From Desertibacillus haloalkaliphilus (GTDB lineage: Bacteria > Bacillota > Bacilli > Bacillales > KJ1-10-99), in the NCBI RefSeq assembly GCF_019039105.1, contig NZ_JAHPIV010000002.1, positions 248,001 to 312,000 on the forward strand: 64,000 nucleotides of DNA, written 5' to 3'. Both the position numbers and the translations under genes were made by a program. The notes below the pieces were generated by a model. The model made no database searches. It worked only from the letters and a program-made list of their open reading frames with translations, and was not told the DNA's origin. This document shows, in pieces, positions 30,818 through 39,981 of the stretch. How positions within the stretch are numbered: position 1 is the stretch's first letter; every line of letters starts with the position of its first letter.

Positions 30818-31582
30818 ATGAATAAGAATCAAGTCATCGTTGATATTAGAGGGCTATCGTTCCGCTACGGTTCAAGAAATGTGCTCGAGGACATTTCTAT
30901 GCAAATTGAGCATGGATCATTCTTAGGGTTAGTAGGACCGAATGGCTCAGGTAAATCGACGTTAATCAAATGTTTGCTAGGCTTGTTAAAGCCGCAAGAG
31001 GGTGAGATATACTTATTTAATAAAAAAGTTGATAAGTTCAAAGACTGGGATAAAATTGGTTTTGTATCACAAAAGGCGAATAGTTTTAACACGGGGTTTC
31101 CAGCGACAGTTTTTGAAGTGGTGTCTTTGGGACTATTTGGTAAGATTGGCATGTTTCGATTTTTACGCAGGCACCATAAAATGAAAGTTTACGATGTCAT
31201 TGAAAGTGTTGGAATGAGCGACTATATTCATCAAAATATAGGCGAACTTTCTGGAGGCCAACAGCAACGGGTATTTATTGCTCGAGCGTTAGTGAGTGAT
31301 CCTGAATTACTTATTTTAGACGAGCCGACAGTTGGTGTCGATGCCAAATCCGTGCATAACTTTTATCAGATGCTCAGCCATTTAAACCAAAAAAAGGGAT
31401 TGACATTGCTACTAGTTACGCACGACATTGGGGCAATGACTGATCACGTTACAGATGTTGCGTGTTTAAATAAACACCTACATTTCCATGGGAATTCACA
31501 AGAGTTTGAAAATAACCAAGATCTCTCAGCCTTTTATGGGCATGATGTTCACCTACTTACCCATAATCATGAACATCATTAG
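30818..31582 (+). CDS. znuC: Zinc ABC transporter ATP-binding protein
   Basis: 254 residues. Walker A GPNGSGKST, Q-loop GFVSQKAN, signature LSGGQQQR, Walker B LLILDEP and H-loop VTHDIGAM are present. The C-terminus is histidine-rich (HDVHLLTHNHEHH), a common feature of zinc transporters. It energises metal import through the two downstream permeases. GGAGG lies upstream of ATG 30818. The first gene of an operon that also contains zur, with a candidate Zur box over its promoter, which supports zinc as the substrate. Confidence 0.93.
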   Translation: MNKNQVIVDIRGLSFRYGSRNVLEDISMQIEHGSFLGLVGPNGSGKSTLIKCLLGLLKPQEGEIYLFNKKVDKFKDWDKIGFVSQKANSFNTGFPATVFEVVSLGLFGKIGMFRFLRRHHKMKVYDVIESVGMSDYIHQNIGELSGGQQQRVFIARALVSDPELLILDEPTVGVDAKSVHNFYQMLSHLNQKKGLTLLLVTHDIGAMTDHVTDVACLNKHLHFHGNSQEFENNQDLSAFYGHDVHLLTHNHEHH

Positions 31583-31597
31583 CAGGAGGCAAAAATC

Positions 31598-32473
31598 ATG
31601 CTAGACGTTTTTTTTCGTTATGAGTTTCTGCAAAATGCACTATTCATCGGAATAATGATTGGCTTTTTATCACCGATATTAGGTGTTTTTCTCGTCGTGC
31701 GTAGACTTTCATTAATTGCAGATGCGCTGTCACATATTACCTTATCGGGAATCGCGGCTAGTCTGCTGTTGGGTAACTATGTTGCATTTTTCCAAGGCTT
31801 AAATCCATTATATATGGGAGCGACCTTTTCGGTTACGGGCTCGTTATTGATTGAACGCTTGCGAACAGTCTATAAATATTACCAAGAATTAGCGATTCCA
31901 ATTATTTTGTCAGGTGGCATCGGTCTTGGTGTTGTCTTTTTGTCATTAGCTGATGGGTTTAATACTGATTTATTTAATTATTTATTTGGCAGTATTATTG
32001 CTGTAAGCCGATCAGATTTCTGGACCATCCTCGTCATTACCATCGTTGTAACGATTTTGTTAGTGCTATTTTATAAAGAATTATTCTTTTTATCATTTGA
32101 TGAAGAGCAAGCGGTTGTTGCAGGTATAAATCGTAAGCTATTGCATTTTATTTTCATCGTTATGGTTGCTTTAGTGATTGCTGCTTCGATGCGTGTCGTT
32201 GGGATTTTACTTGTTTCTGCATTAATGACGTTACCTGTAGCTGCAAGTATGAGGATAGCAAAAGGCTTCAAACAAATGTTTCTTTATTCGGTTATTTTCG
32301 GGGAAATTGCTGTTATAGGCGGACTGATTGCATCATTCCATTTAGACATTGCTCCTGGTGGAACGATCGTTCTCATCGCTGTTTTCATCCTCATTGCGGT
32401 GATTTTACTGAAGAAAGTAAGTCATTCTGTAACAGTGAAAGGACAAACGGCAAAAAAATCATCTATCAGTTAA
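31598..32473 (+). CDS. znuB: Zinc ABC transporter permease 1
   Basis: 291 residues, ABC-3 family, about eight hydrophobic segments. Conserved blocks: PILGVFLVVRRLSLIADALSH and VVGILLVSALMTLPVAA. It lies 15 bases after znuC with an AGGAGGC ribosome binding site. The neighbouring permease at 32559 is a clear paralogue (shared GVFLVVRR/GAFLLVRR, SHITL and IPIILS/VPIILS motifs), suggesting a heterodimeric channel or redundancy. No zinc-binding lipoprotein is encoded alongside. Confidence 0.9.
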   Translation: MLDVFFRYEFLQNALFIGIMIGFLSPILGVFLVVRRLSLIADALSHITLSGIAASLLLGNYVAFFQGLNPLYMGATFSVTGSLLIERLRTVYKYYQELAIPIILSGGIGLGVVFLSLADGFNTDLFNYLFGSIIAVSRSDFWTILVITIVVTILLVLFYKELFFLSFDEEQAVVAGINRKLLHFIFIVMVALVIAASMRVVGILLVSALMTLPVAASMRIAKGFKQMFLYSVIFGEIAVIGGLIASFHLDIAPGGTIVLIAVFILIAVILLKKVSHSVTVKGQTAKKSSIS

Positions 32474-32558
32474 GAAAGGATCATCTGCTGAGGTGATCAT
32501 TTGTCAATCCCACCTCTTCTCGTGTAAAATAGCAGAGGATTTAGATGGGAGAATTTAT

Positions 32559-33386
32559 ATGGAATTATTGAGTCAATTGACCTTTTTAGAAAGAGGAATC
32601 ATAGCAGCTGTTATTATTGGATTGATTTGCCCGATGGTCGGAGCTTTTTTACTCGTTCGGCGCATATCAATCGTTTCTGAATCGTTATCTCACATTACAC
32701 TAACGGGATTATCTGCTGGGATTTTATTAGGACAAACGATTACTTATTTACATGTTATTAATCCACTATATTTTGGATTAGTGTTTTCGTTGGCCGGATC
32801 ACTCCTAATTGAAAAGTTAAGGCAGATTTACAAACATTTTGAAGAGTTGGCTGTACCCATTATTTTATCAACAGGAGTGGGGTTAAGTGCCATATTTATT
32901 AGCCTTTCAGAGGGTGGCTATAATGAGTGGTATGCATATTTGTTTGGAAGTATCGTATCGGTGACTCTTGAAGACCTCTATTTCATTATTGTTACTGCAC
33001 TAATCGTCGTTATTATTCTTGCAGTTTTTTATAAAGAGTTTGTTTCGATTTCTTTTGACCAAGAATATGCAAAAATTTCTGGGATCTCGATAAAAAAGTT
33101 AAATTTTATCTTTTCTTTATTAATTGCACTCGTTATAACGATCTCCATGAAAGTTGTCGGTATTTTATTAGTTGGAGCGATGGTTGTCCTTCCAACAGCA
33201 ACGAGTATCCAAATGGCAAAAAGCTTTAAACAAGTGATCGGTTTTGGTGTCTTGTTTGCACAAGCAGCGATGTTAATAGGGATTTACTTATCGTACCAGC
33301 TTGATATCGCAACAGGTGGTGTGATTGTTTTAGTAGCGATTGCTTTATTAATCATTGTTTCAGGTGTGAAATCGCTTATTCGTTAA
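32559..33386 (+). CDS. Zinc ABC transporter permease 2
   Basis: 275 residues, a paralogue of the preceding permease with the same ABC-3 layout (PMVGAFLLVRRISIVSESLSH, VGILLVGAMVVLPTATS). ATG 32559 was chosen because GGGAG lies seven bases upstream; an open frame extends back to 32493 but gives an unrelated hydrophilic N-terminus. The serine in SESLSH replaces the aspartate of ADALSH in permease 1. It lies between permease 1 and zur in the same operon. Confidence 0.88.
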   Translation: MELLSQLTFLERGIIAAVIIGLICPMVGAFLLVRRISIVSESLSHITLTGLSAGILLGQTITYLHVINPLYFGLVFSLAGSLLIEKLRQIYKHFEELAVPIILSTGVGLSAIFISLSEGGYNEWYAYLFGSIVSVTLEDLYFIIVTALIVVIILAVFYKEFVSISFDQEYAKISGISIKKLNFIFSLLIALVITISMKVVGILLVGAMVVLPTATSIQMAKSFKQVIGFGVLFAQAAMLIGIYLSYQLDIATGGVIVLVAIALLIIVSGVKSLIR

Positions 33387-33399
33387 GGGGGTTGGGGTA

Positions 33400-33810
33400 G
33401 TGAATGTTGAAGAGGCTATTGAATTATTAAAGGAAAAGGGTTATAAGCATACAGGGAAACGAGAAGAAATGCTCCGACTGTTCTCCGATGAAAAGCGGTA
33501 TTTATCAGCAAAGGATGTCCTTGAAAGCATGCAAGTGGAATACCCGGGGTTAAGTTTTGATACGATTTACCGTAATTTATCCTTGTTTGCTGATTTAGAA
33601 ATATTAGAAATGACCGAGCTTGAAGGGGAGAAACGTTTTCGTTTTAGCTGTGCAACTTCTTCTCATCATCACCATCTTATTTGTCTAGATTGTGGGAAGA
33701 CAAAAGAATTAAAGCAATGTCCTATGGATAAATTGAATGTAAACATGAGTGATTTTGAAGTTATCGGTCATAAATTTGAAGTTTATGGTTATTGTGATGG
33801 TTGCAAATAA
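33400..33810 (+). CDS. zur: Zinc uptake regulator Zur (Fur family)
   Basis: 136 residues. The N-terminal winged helix includes LSFDTIYRNLSLFADLEIL. The metal-binding C-terminal domain has a structural CxxC pair, C95/C98 and C132/C135, and a regulatory cluster C84...SHHHH. It represses zinc uptake genes when zinc is sufficient. GTG 33400 follows a G-rich ribosome binding site. As the last gene of the zinc transporter operon it should autoregulate through the operator at 30728. Confidence 0.95.
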   Translation: MNVEEAIELLKEKGYKHTGKREEMLRLFSDEKRYLSAKDVLESMQVEYPGLSFDTIYRNLSLFADLEILEMTELEGEKRFRFSCATSSHHHHLICLDCGKTKELKQCPMDKLNVNMSDFEVIGHKFEVYGYCDGCK

Positions 33811-33847
33811 AAGCATGAAGTCTTTGTAAAAGGCTTCATGCTTTTTT
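33811..33847 (+). terminator. Rho-independent terminator after zur
   Basis: AAGCATGAAG (33811-33820) pairs with CTTCATGCTT (33834-33843), then T. Confidence 0.92.
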
Positions 33848-33897
33848 TATTTTTTCAAATACTAAAATTTGAAGTGCCGAAATGGAGGTGAGTTGGG

Positions 33898-34053
33898 GTG
33901 AAAAACAAAAAGCATATAGAGCATGATGAGCCAACAATAGCTACAGGTATTGATGACGATGAAGAATTGAGCCAAAAGGCAACGGAAGAAGACGTGAAAA
34001 AAGGAGAGTCTACAACGGTTGTACGTTTATCTTGGGATGAAGATGAAAGGTAA
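33898..34053 (+). CDS. Small acidic hypothetical protein, 51 residues
   Basis: A GTG-initiated frame with a near-perfect GGAGGTGA ribosome binding site (33884-33891, six-base spacing). The product is very acidic (EHDEPT, DDDEELSQ, SWDEDER), without a membrane segment or cysteine, and ends STTVVRLSWDEDER. The codon pattern resembles neighbouring genes. I do not recognise a family. It sits between zur and the DUF1540 gene and is easily missed by gene finders because of size and start codon. Confidence 0.6.
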   Translation: MKNKKHIEHDEPTIATGIDDDEELSQKATEEDVKKGESTTVVRLSWDEDER

Positions 34054-34142
34054 GAAGTGTTTTTCTTACTCGGTTTCCGATTGTTTACATGAGTTTGTTC
34101 CAAGCGGGTTGAACAACCTATAAGCAAGGAGGGGGATATAAA

Positions 34143-34367
34143 ATGACTACACCAATTGTAAAATGTAATGTTTCAAACTGTACATTTTGGGGAGAAGGAA
34201 ATAACTGTCAAGCTGATTCGATTCTTGTAGAAGTAGATCGTCATGCCAACAATGATTATAACGTTGAGGCAAGTGGCGAGCTTCTAGGTGATGCGGATCA
34301 TAAGGATGAGGCTGGGAATGTTGCGGCCACTTGCTGTCATACGTTTAAACCTAAAAACGACAAATAA
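34143..34367 (+). CDS. DUF1540 domain protein
   Basis: 74 residues. The N-terminal cysteine cluster (VKCNVSNCTFW, NNCQAD) and the C-terminal CCHTF are typical of DUF1540 proteins, small putative metal-binding proteins common in Firmicutes. AAGGAGGGGG precedes ATG 34143. Its location next to the zinc regulator is suggestive, but no function is known. A terminator follows immediately. Confidence 0.85.
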   Translation: MTTPIVKCNVSNCTFWGEGNNCQADSILVEVDRHANNDYNVEASGELLGDADHKDEAGNVAATCCHTFKPKNDK

Positions 34368-34371
34368 GTAT

Positions 34372-34401
34372 AAAAGGAGGCACCACGCGTGTCTCCTTTT
34401 T
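34372..34401 (+). terminator. Rho-independent terminator after the DUF1540 gene
   Basis: A 12-bp stem (34372-34383 with 34389-34400, one G-U pair) with a 5-nt loop and a T-rich right arm. Confidence 0.85.
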
Positions 34402-34479
34402 ATTACATTAGCGTCCCTTTTGGCTATTCATGTTCGCTCGCTTAAAGGTAATCAGAACTGCGGTCAAAGCGATGGAATC

Positions 34480-35049
34480 TTATTTTTGTATCCATTTGTT
34501 GACCCAGTCATTAGCTTCCTTCCAGTCATAGACTCGGATGACATTTTCAGGGGTAGGCTTACGATTGTATGGTGTATCAAGTAAAATGACAGGAATCTGA
34601 CATTCTTCGGCTATGTCACAAGCATTATCATGCTTATCTTCAAAAAAGATATCAACTTGGTGTTCCTTAATGGCATCGATCTTATCATGTTGTCCAATAA
34701 GCTCAATGTGTCCGTATGGGATGGAGTTCTTTTCAAACCATTGCTGGGTAACTTCTAATAAATGGTCTCCACGTGCACTAATGTATACCAATTCATGTTG
34801 GTCGTTGGTTGCCCATTGTCTAATTACATCTTTAGAAAAAGAGGCGAGGTCAGCGTTCATATAGATGATTTGTTCATGCTCTTTCATCCAATCCCAAAAC
34901 GTTTCAGATGAGACCCCAAGTAATTGAGTTAAATCATATTCGGTAATGTCATCTAATGTAATATTCTTTTTAAAATGTTTGTTTAAATAAGGAATGAACG
35001 TTCCTGGATGAGTAACAGTTCCATCAATATCAAGTCCAAATTTCTTCAT
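34480..35049 (-). CDS. yqfW: Putative nucleotidase YqfW (HAD family)
   Basis: 189 residues. HAD motif I appears as GLDIDGTVT at residues 5-13, and motif II is YISARG. The family (NT5C-type, UPF0655-like) is predicted to dephosphorylate nucleotides; the substrate is unknown. The start at 35049 has GAGGTGATC upstream on the minus strand. B. subtilis has yqfW at the equivalent place after zur. Confidence 0.88.
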   Translation of the reverse strand: MKKFGLDIDGTVTHPGTFIPYLNKHFKKNITLDDITEYDLTQLLGVSSETFWDWMKEHEQIIYMNADLASFSKDVIRQWATNDQHELVYISARGDHLLEVTQQWFEKNSIPYGHIELIGQHDKIDAIKEHQVDIFFEDKHDNACDIAEECQIPVILLDTPYNRKPTPENVIRVYDWKEANDWVNKWIQK

Positions 35050-35206
35050 GTGATCACCTCATGATTGTTTTTATCAACATCATAACACATTTTATATCCT
35101 ACTCGTGCTTAAACGCTCCCTATACTTGCAAACATTTACACCTATAATGTGGTTTGATCTACTCATACTAAGACTGCACCTCAAAAACAGAAAGTGAGGG
35201 ATTGAA

Positions 35207-35593
35207 ATGGCTGATAATCGTTTTGAAAACGATGAAAGGTCTCTTGAATTAGAAAGGGAAGAGAGAGACCTTAATGAAGAAAGAGACTTTACTGAGGAGA
35301 CGGCAGCAGAGGTTACTCCAACAGGCCCGATCGGTGTCGTTGGTGATCGTGAAGAACGAGAGGAAACAGAAGCTGCCAATGTTGATGATGAAACAGCTGG
35401 CAGAGGGGTAGGAACATTTGCGATTGTTCTTTCCATCCTTTCGTTATTCTTTTTACCAGTACTCTTAGGTGCTGCAGGTATTGTCGTTGGGTTTATTTCA
35501 AGACGTAATGGTGCATCAGCTCTAGGTAATTGGGCAATCGGTATTGGTGCAGTCTCCATTATTATGACTGTGTTTTTCTCCCCATTTTTCTAG
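35207..35593 (+). CDS. yqfX: YqfX-like membrane protein
   Basis: 128 residues. A strongly charged N-terminal half (ENDERSLELEREERDLNEERD) is followed by two hydrophobic segments (about 70-95 and 105-127) separated by SRRNGASALG, a DUF4190-like membrane hairpin. The cytoplasmic charged segment may form a coiled coil. Function unknown. The order yqfW-yqfX-ispG matches B. subtilis. Confidence 0.82.
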   Translation: MADNRFENDERSLELEREERDLNEERDFTEETAAEVTPTGPIGVVGDREEREETEAANVDDETAGRGVGTFAIVLSILSLFFLPVLLGAAGIVVGFISRRNGASALGNWAIGIGAVSIIMTVFFSPFF

Positions 35594-35605
35594 ATAAGTA
35601 TAAAC

Positions 35606-35637
35606 AAAGAAGCAGACTTCAATGTCTGCTTCTTTTT
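35606..35637. terminator. Bidirectional terminator between yqfX and ispG
   Basis: AAAGAAGCAGAC (35606-35617) pairs with GTCTGCTTCTTT (35624-35635), 6-nt loop, T run on the plus strand. Confidence 0.9.
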
Positions 35638-35644
35638 ATACATA

Positions 35645-36742
35645 TTATTTATTGAGGGCTTGCTTTTCGTGATATTCAGCGGCGATTTTATCGACTTCTT
35701 TCTTCAATTCATCAACCATCGTCTCTTCAGGTACTTTCCGTACGATTTCTCCGTGGCGGAATAATAAACCTTCACCACGGGCACCAGCAATACCGATGTC
35801 AGCTTCACGTGCTTCGCCAGGTCCGTTAACGGCACAACCAAGAACGGCCACTTTAATGGGTGCTTTTATGGTTGAGATATAGTTTTCGATGTCATTAGCG
35901 ATACTAATTAAGTCAATTTCAATTCGTCCGCATGTTGGGCAAGAAATTAATGTTGCCGCATTTGAAGCAAGGCCAAATGATTTTAATAATTCGCGAGCAA
36001 CCTTTATTTCTTCAACTGGATCAGCACTTAACGAGATGCGTACGGTATTCCCGATCCCCATGTTAAGGATGGCACCGAGCCCCGCAGCGCTTTTGATTGT
36101 ACCGGCAAACAATGTGCCTGATTCTGTAATACCTAAATGGAGAGGATAGTCAAAGGCTTTGGCTGCTTTTTCGTATGCTTCAATGGCTAAGTTTACATCA
36201 GAGGCTTTCATTGAGACGATAATGTCATGAAAGTCTAGATCCTCTAAAATTTTGATGTGGTGTAAGGCGCTTTCCACCATTCCGTCTGCTGTTGGATATC
36301 CATATTTTTCAAGGATCTTCTTTTCTAGAGAGCCTGCATTTACACCGATTCGAATCGGTATTCCTTTTTCTTTAGCAGCTTTTACAACAGCTTCAACTTT
36401 TTCACGTTTTCCGATGTTACCAGGATTGATGCGGATTTTATCAGCTCCACCTTCAATCGCTTTTAAAGCTAATTTATAATCAAAATGAATATCAACAACT
36501 AATGGAATTGAAATTTGCGATTTAATGGATGCAATCGCTTCAGCTGCTTTCATATCTGGACATGCTACACGGACGATTTGACAACCAGCTTCTTCTAATC
36601 TGTGGATTTCAGCTACGGTTGCCTCGACATCATGTGTTTTTGTAGTTGTCATACTTTGGACAACAACTTCATTGTTACCACCAATTGTTAAATTCCCAAC
36701 TTTTACAGGTCTTGTATTTGTACGATGAGTCACTTGGGTCAC
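35645..36742 (-). CDS. ispG: 4-hydroxy-3-methylbut-2-en-1-yl diphosphate synthase IspG
   Basis: 365 residues. The TIM-barrel part starts [12 protein letters not shown], and the C-terminal iron-sulfur domain has CPTCGR plus a third cysteine in [12 protein letters not shown]. It reduces MEcPP to HMBPP, the penultimate step of the MEP pathway, and its product feeds IspH (17877). The start is GTG at 36742 with GGGGCGAG upstream. Transcribed alone. Confidence 0.98.
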   Translation of the reverse strand: MTQVTHRTNTRPVKVGNLTIGGNNEVVVQSMTTTKTHDVEATVAEIHRLEEAGCQIVRVACPDMKAAEAIASIKSQISIPLVVDIHFDYKLALKAIEGGADKIRINPGNIGKREKVEAVVKAAKEKGIPIRIGVNAGSLEKKILEKYGYPTADGMVESALHHIKILEDLDFHDIIVSMKASDVNLAIEAYEKAAKAFDYPLHLGITESGTLFAGTIKSAAGLGAILNMGIGNTVRISLSADPVEEIKVARELLKSFGLASNAATLISCPTCGRIEIDLISIANDIENYISTIKAPIKVAVLGCAVNGPGEAREADIGIAGARGEGLLFRHGEIVRKVPEETMVDELKKEVDKIAAEYHEKQALNK

Positions 36743-36943
36743 TTTTTATCTCGCCCCTTTATATCATTAGATCTATTTATTTCTTTTAGAGGATGTTCAA
36801 AAAGCGGTTCTTTTTGTCCTCCTTTTTTAACACGCACTTTCAGATAAAACTGTACGACAGTGCTTACCATTTTAAACAGACGATTTCATTTTATCAATGA
36901 ATTGAATTGTTTGGCAACTAAATTTTCCTGACTGGATGTGAAC

Positions 36944-37303
36944 TTATGGCTGGTAAATAGGGAAAAGATAGGTTTCTCCAACTTGTATTTCATCTGGATT
37001 GATGCCTGGATTTAACTCTTTAAAGTCATAAATGATCTCTTGGATAGAAGGAGCGATTGGACCTTCATGCAAATGTTCAACAATTGATAGAACGGTGTAT
37101 CCAGGTTCAACGATCACTTCTTGACTAGGGATTGCGAGTGATGGATATGGGGTGTCTCTATCTTCGGAGTCGGTTACAGGTTCTGGCGCTTCAGCTTCCA
37201 CATTTGACTTGTTTGGTGTTCCGGGTAAAGTTCCAGTTGTTAGATCATAATAAGAACTATAAAGAACGATAAATACAGCGATCCCGACGAGCAAACGTTT
37301 CAT
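36944..37303 (-). CDS. yqfZ: YqfZ-like LysM-domain protein
   Basis: 119 residues. One N-terminal membrane segment (about 4-20), a Pro/Glu-rich linker, and a C-terminal LysM-like module (VEPGYTVLSIVEHLHEGP...LNPGINPDEIQVGETYLFPIY) that would bind peptidoglycan outside the membrane. ATG 37303 was chosen because AAGGAGGAC precedes it. The position upstream of ispG on the same strand matches B. subtilis yqfZ. A spore-related role is possible but not shown. Confidence 0.8.
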   Translation of the reverse strand: MKRLLVGIAVFIVLYSSYYDLTTGTLPGTPNKSNVEAEAPEPVTDSEDRDTPYPSLAIPSQEVIVEPGYTVLSIVEHLHEGPIAPSIQEIIYDFKELNPGINPDEIQVGETYLFPIYQP

Positions 37304-37488
37304 GGCTTGTCCTCCTTTTATCAAATACAAACGTAATTATTAGTAATAATTGGTAAAGGAATCGTTATATTCATTATATGCTTAACCTGTGGTTTTCATG
37401 ACAACTAATTTGAGGAGAAACCGTTATTGCATCCAGAAGTTATAAATACAAGTACGAATGACTAAACTATTAGGAAGGGGACTTTGTA

Positions 37489-38709
37489 ATGAGAGGAAAG
37501 GGGTCTTCGTCATTATTAATCGTTGTCCTTGGCTTACTGCCTTTTGTTATGGTGCTTGGAAATTCAATGCTCATTCCGATCTTACCGAATATGCAGGAGG
37601 ACATGAATATTACATCATTTCAGAGTGGCTTAATTCTTACTGTTTTTTCAATACCGGCCGCGTTAATGATTCCAATTATTGGTTTTCTTTCTGATCGAAT
37701 AGGTCGAAAGATTGTGGTGATCGTTTCGTTAAGTCTAGTTGTTATTGGCAGTATCCTCTCTGCACTTGCAGGGACAATGACCTCAGGAGATTCAGCGTTT
37801 CAGTTAGTACTAGTTAGCAGGGTGATTCAAGGCATTGGAGCAGGAGGGACAGCGCCTCTAGCCATGGTCATGATTGCTGATTTATTTGAAGGCAAGGTTC
37901 GGAGTAAAGCTCTAGGATCCATTGAGGTTTTTAATGGCATTGCCAAAGTCATTAGCCCGATCTTAGGGGCATTAGCAGCCATCTATTTTTGGTATAGTGC
38001 GTTCTATTTATATAGCACCGTCGCTCTTATCGTCTGTTTATGTATATGGTTTTTTATTGAGGAGGGTGAGGGTCGAAAAAGTAAAGAACGGATACCTGTT
38101 TACATGAAAAGGATGATCCATGTACTCAAGCGTGAGTTTCATTGGCTGATGCCAGTTTTTATAGCGGGAGGCATTGGGTTGTTTTTATTATTTGGTATGC
38201 TGTTTTATTTATCCTATGAAATCGAACGTATTTTTCAAATGGATGGATTTTTAAAAGGAAGTTTTTTTGCGATTCCACTTGGTGCTTTAACGATTGTTTC
38301 ATTTTGGACAGGAAGGCAGATTGGGAGCGATATTGAAAAAGGTAAACGTTTTATGTTTTTAGGATTATCGATCCTATCGATCGGATTTGCTTGCTTAATC
38401 TTTTTCCATCAGTTGTATTATTTAATTTTGTTTTTAACGATCGCTTCCATTGGCTTGGGTTTATTTTTGCCATGTGCCAATACATTAATTACGTCTTCTG
38501 TTGACCAAAATGAACGAGGGTTAATTGTTTCCTTTTATGGAATGGTTCGTTTTCTAGGGGTTGCTTTAGGGCCAATGGTTTTTAGCCTTTGGATGGAAGC
38601 GGTCGTGGATATGTTTATTAAGTCATTGGTTCTGATTATCATTGTTGCTACTTGGAACTATTTTGTATTGTTCCCAAAGCCAGCTCAGCGTGTTCATACA
38701 AATAAGTAA
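37489..38709 (+). CDS. MFS transporter, drug/metabolite exporter type
   Basis: 406 residues with twelve predicted membrane segments. The MFS signature between segments 2 and 3 is GFLSDRIGRK, and motif C-like glycines occur in VIQGIGAGGTAPLAMVM. It resembles DHA1-family proton antiporters of Bacillus. The substrate cannot be told from the sequence. AAGGGGAC precedes ATG 37489. Transcribed alone; no regulator is adjacent. Confidence 0.88.
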   Translation: MRGKGSSSLLIVVLGLLPFVMVLGNSMLIPILPNMQEDMNITSFQSGLILTVFSIPAALMIPIIGFLSDRIGRKIVVIVSLSLVVIGSILSALAGTMTSGDSAFQLVLVSRVIQGIGAGGTAPLAMVMIADLFEGKVRSKALGSIEVFNGIAKVISPILGALAAIYFWYSAFYLYSTVALIVCLCIWFFIEEGEGRKSKERIPVYMKRMIHVLKREFHWLMPVFIAGGIGLFLLFGMLFYLSYEIERIFQMDGFLKGSFFAIPLGALTIVSFWTGRQIGSDIEKGKRFMFLGLSILSIGFACLIFFHQLYYLILFLTIASIGLGLFLPCANTLITSSVDQNERGLIVSFYGMVRFLGVALGPMVFSLWMEAVVDMFIKSLVLIIIVATWNYFVLFPKPAQRVHTNK

Positions 38710-38800
38710 ATAGCCCCTTTTCTTTTTTTATGAAATCGAGTTAGATAACATTAATAGCTAAAATAATACCTTCATTAAGGGTAAGGAGCATGAGGCAAAG

Positions 38801-39658
38801 ATGATAAAGATATTCATTCTTTTAGTGCTTAGTTTATTGACACCGATAAGTGTACTTGCAGACGCAGCCCCGGGAGATGTCATTGTTACATTAGGGGAGA
38901 GCTTGACAGCGGAGCAAGAGCAGCAACTTCTTGAGGAGATGAATGTCGGTGAGGATGTTGAAAAGATCTATGTGACCAATGACGAAGAGCACCATTATTT
39001 AGGTGACTATATCAGCCCTGCACAAATTGGAACTCGGGCGCTTTCTTCATCAAAAATAACACTCGCTCGCTCGGGAGCAGGTTTGCAAGTTGATACGAAT
39101 AACATTACTTGGGTTTCTGAAGGAATGTATGCTAATGCGTTAGTAACTGCTGGGGTAAAGGACGCAGAGATTTATGTTACTGCACCTTTTCCTGTGTCAG
39201 GGACTGCTGCATTAACAGGATTAATTAAAGCGTATGAAGTTACAGCAGAGATTGAAATTCCTGAAGAGCAAAAGCAGGTCGCCAATGAGGAGCTAGTTCG
39301 TACAGGTGAGTTAGCCGATAGCATTGGTACAGAGCAAGCCACAGAGCTCATGACTAGGATTAAGGAAGAAATGGCAAGGCAACCAGTAGAAACAGAAGAA
39401 GATTTGCGTGATTTAATTACGAGGGTTGCTGAGGAATTAGGTATTACTTTGACTGAAGAAGAATTGAATGGGTTAGTTTCATTGTTTAATCGTATGAAGG
39501 ATTTAAACATTGATTGGGATCAAGTACAAAATCAAATCGGAAAGATTAGAGATAATCTCGGTGAGTTTTTAAATCGTGAGGAAACACAGACATTTATCGC
39601 GAGTCTACTCGATGTGATTAACCAATTAATTGAAACCATAAAAGGATGGTTTAGGTAG
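38801..39658 (+). CDS. DUF1002 family secreted protein (YpuA-like)
   Basis: 285 residues. An N-terminal signal peptide (hydrophobic core 3-18, likely cleavage after SVLADA) is followed by a DUF1002 domain (DVIVTLGESLT, SSSKITLARSGAGLQVDT, ALVTAGVKDAEIYVTAPFPVSG) and a charged helical C-terminal half. The B. subtilis member YpuA is exported and of unknown function, possibly linked to the cell envelope. TAAGGAGC precedes ATG 38801. A terminator follows at 39796. Confidence 0.88.
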   Translation: MIKIFILLVLSLLTPISVLADAAPGDVIVTLGESLTAEQEQQLLEEMNVGEDVEKIYVTNDEEHHYLGDYISPAQIGTRALSSSKITLARSGAGLQVDTNNITWVSEGMYANALVTAGVKDAEIYVTAPFPVSGTAALTGLIKAYEVTAEIEIPEEQKQVANEELVRTGELADSIGTEQATELMTRIKEEMARQPVETEEDLRDLITRVAEELGITLTEEELNGLVSLFNRMKDLNIDWDQVQNQIGKIRDNLGEFLNREETQTFIASLLDVINQLIETIKGWFR

Positions 39659-39795
39659 TTGATCGGGCGACATTCATCCTGTTCAGTCATCAATGCCATA
39701 GTGAAAGTTTATGTATAAGCCCATTTCACTTGCTTTGAGGTAGTTTGTGCGTTGTTAGCATAAGATAGTGCGAGAGTTAGATAAAATTGCTTTGG

Positions 39796-39837
39796 GGCTG
39801 TTCTAAAGGTAAAATCACTTTAAGAACAGCCTTTTTT
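39796..39837 (+). terminator. Rho-independent terminator after the DUF1002 gene
   Basis: GGCTGTTCT (39796-39804) pairs with AGAACAGCC (39823-39831), extended by AAAG/CTTT across a bulge, then T6. Confidence 0.85.
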
Positions 39838-39858
39838 GTTGATGAACACATTCTTTCG

Positions 39859-39981
39859 TTATACAGTTGTTGTCTTAGTCGTAACATGTATGTACGTACA
39901 AATGTCTGATTCATGATTTTTGTCTTGTAGACGGTGGCTCGTTCTGGTATGTTTCTTTTGAATTGTCTTTTTTTTCATCAT
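39859..39981 (-). CDS. Possible small basic protein, 40 residues
   Basis: In the 417-base gap between the DUF1002 and NfeD genes a minus-strand frame begins ATGATG after GAGGTGA with good spacing. The product is strongly basic (MMKKKTIQKKHTRTSHRLQ) and threonine-rich at its C-terminus. No family is recognised. The ribosome binding site is the main support; a chance frame cannot be excluded. Apart from this frame and the terminator at 39796 I see nothing in the gap. Confidence 0.35.
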   Translation of the reverse strand: MMKKKTIQKKHTRTSHRLQDKNHESDICTYIHVTTKTTTV

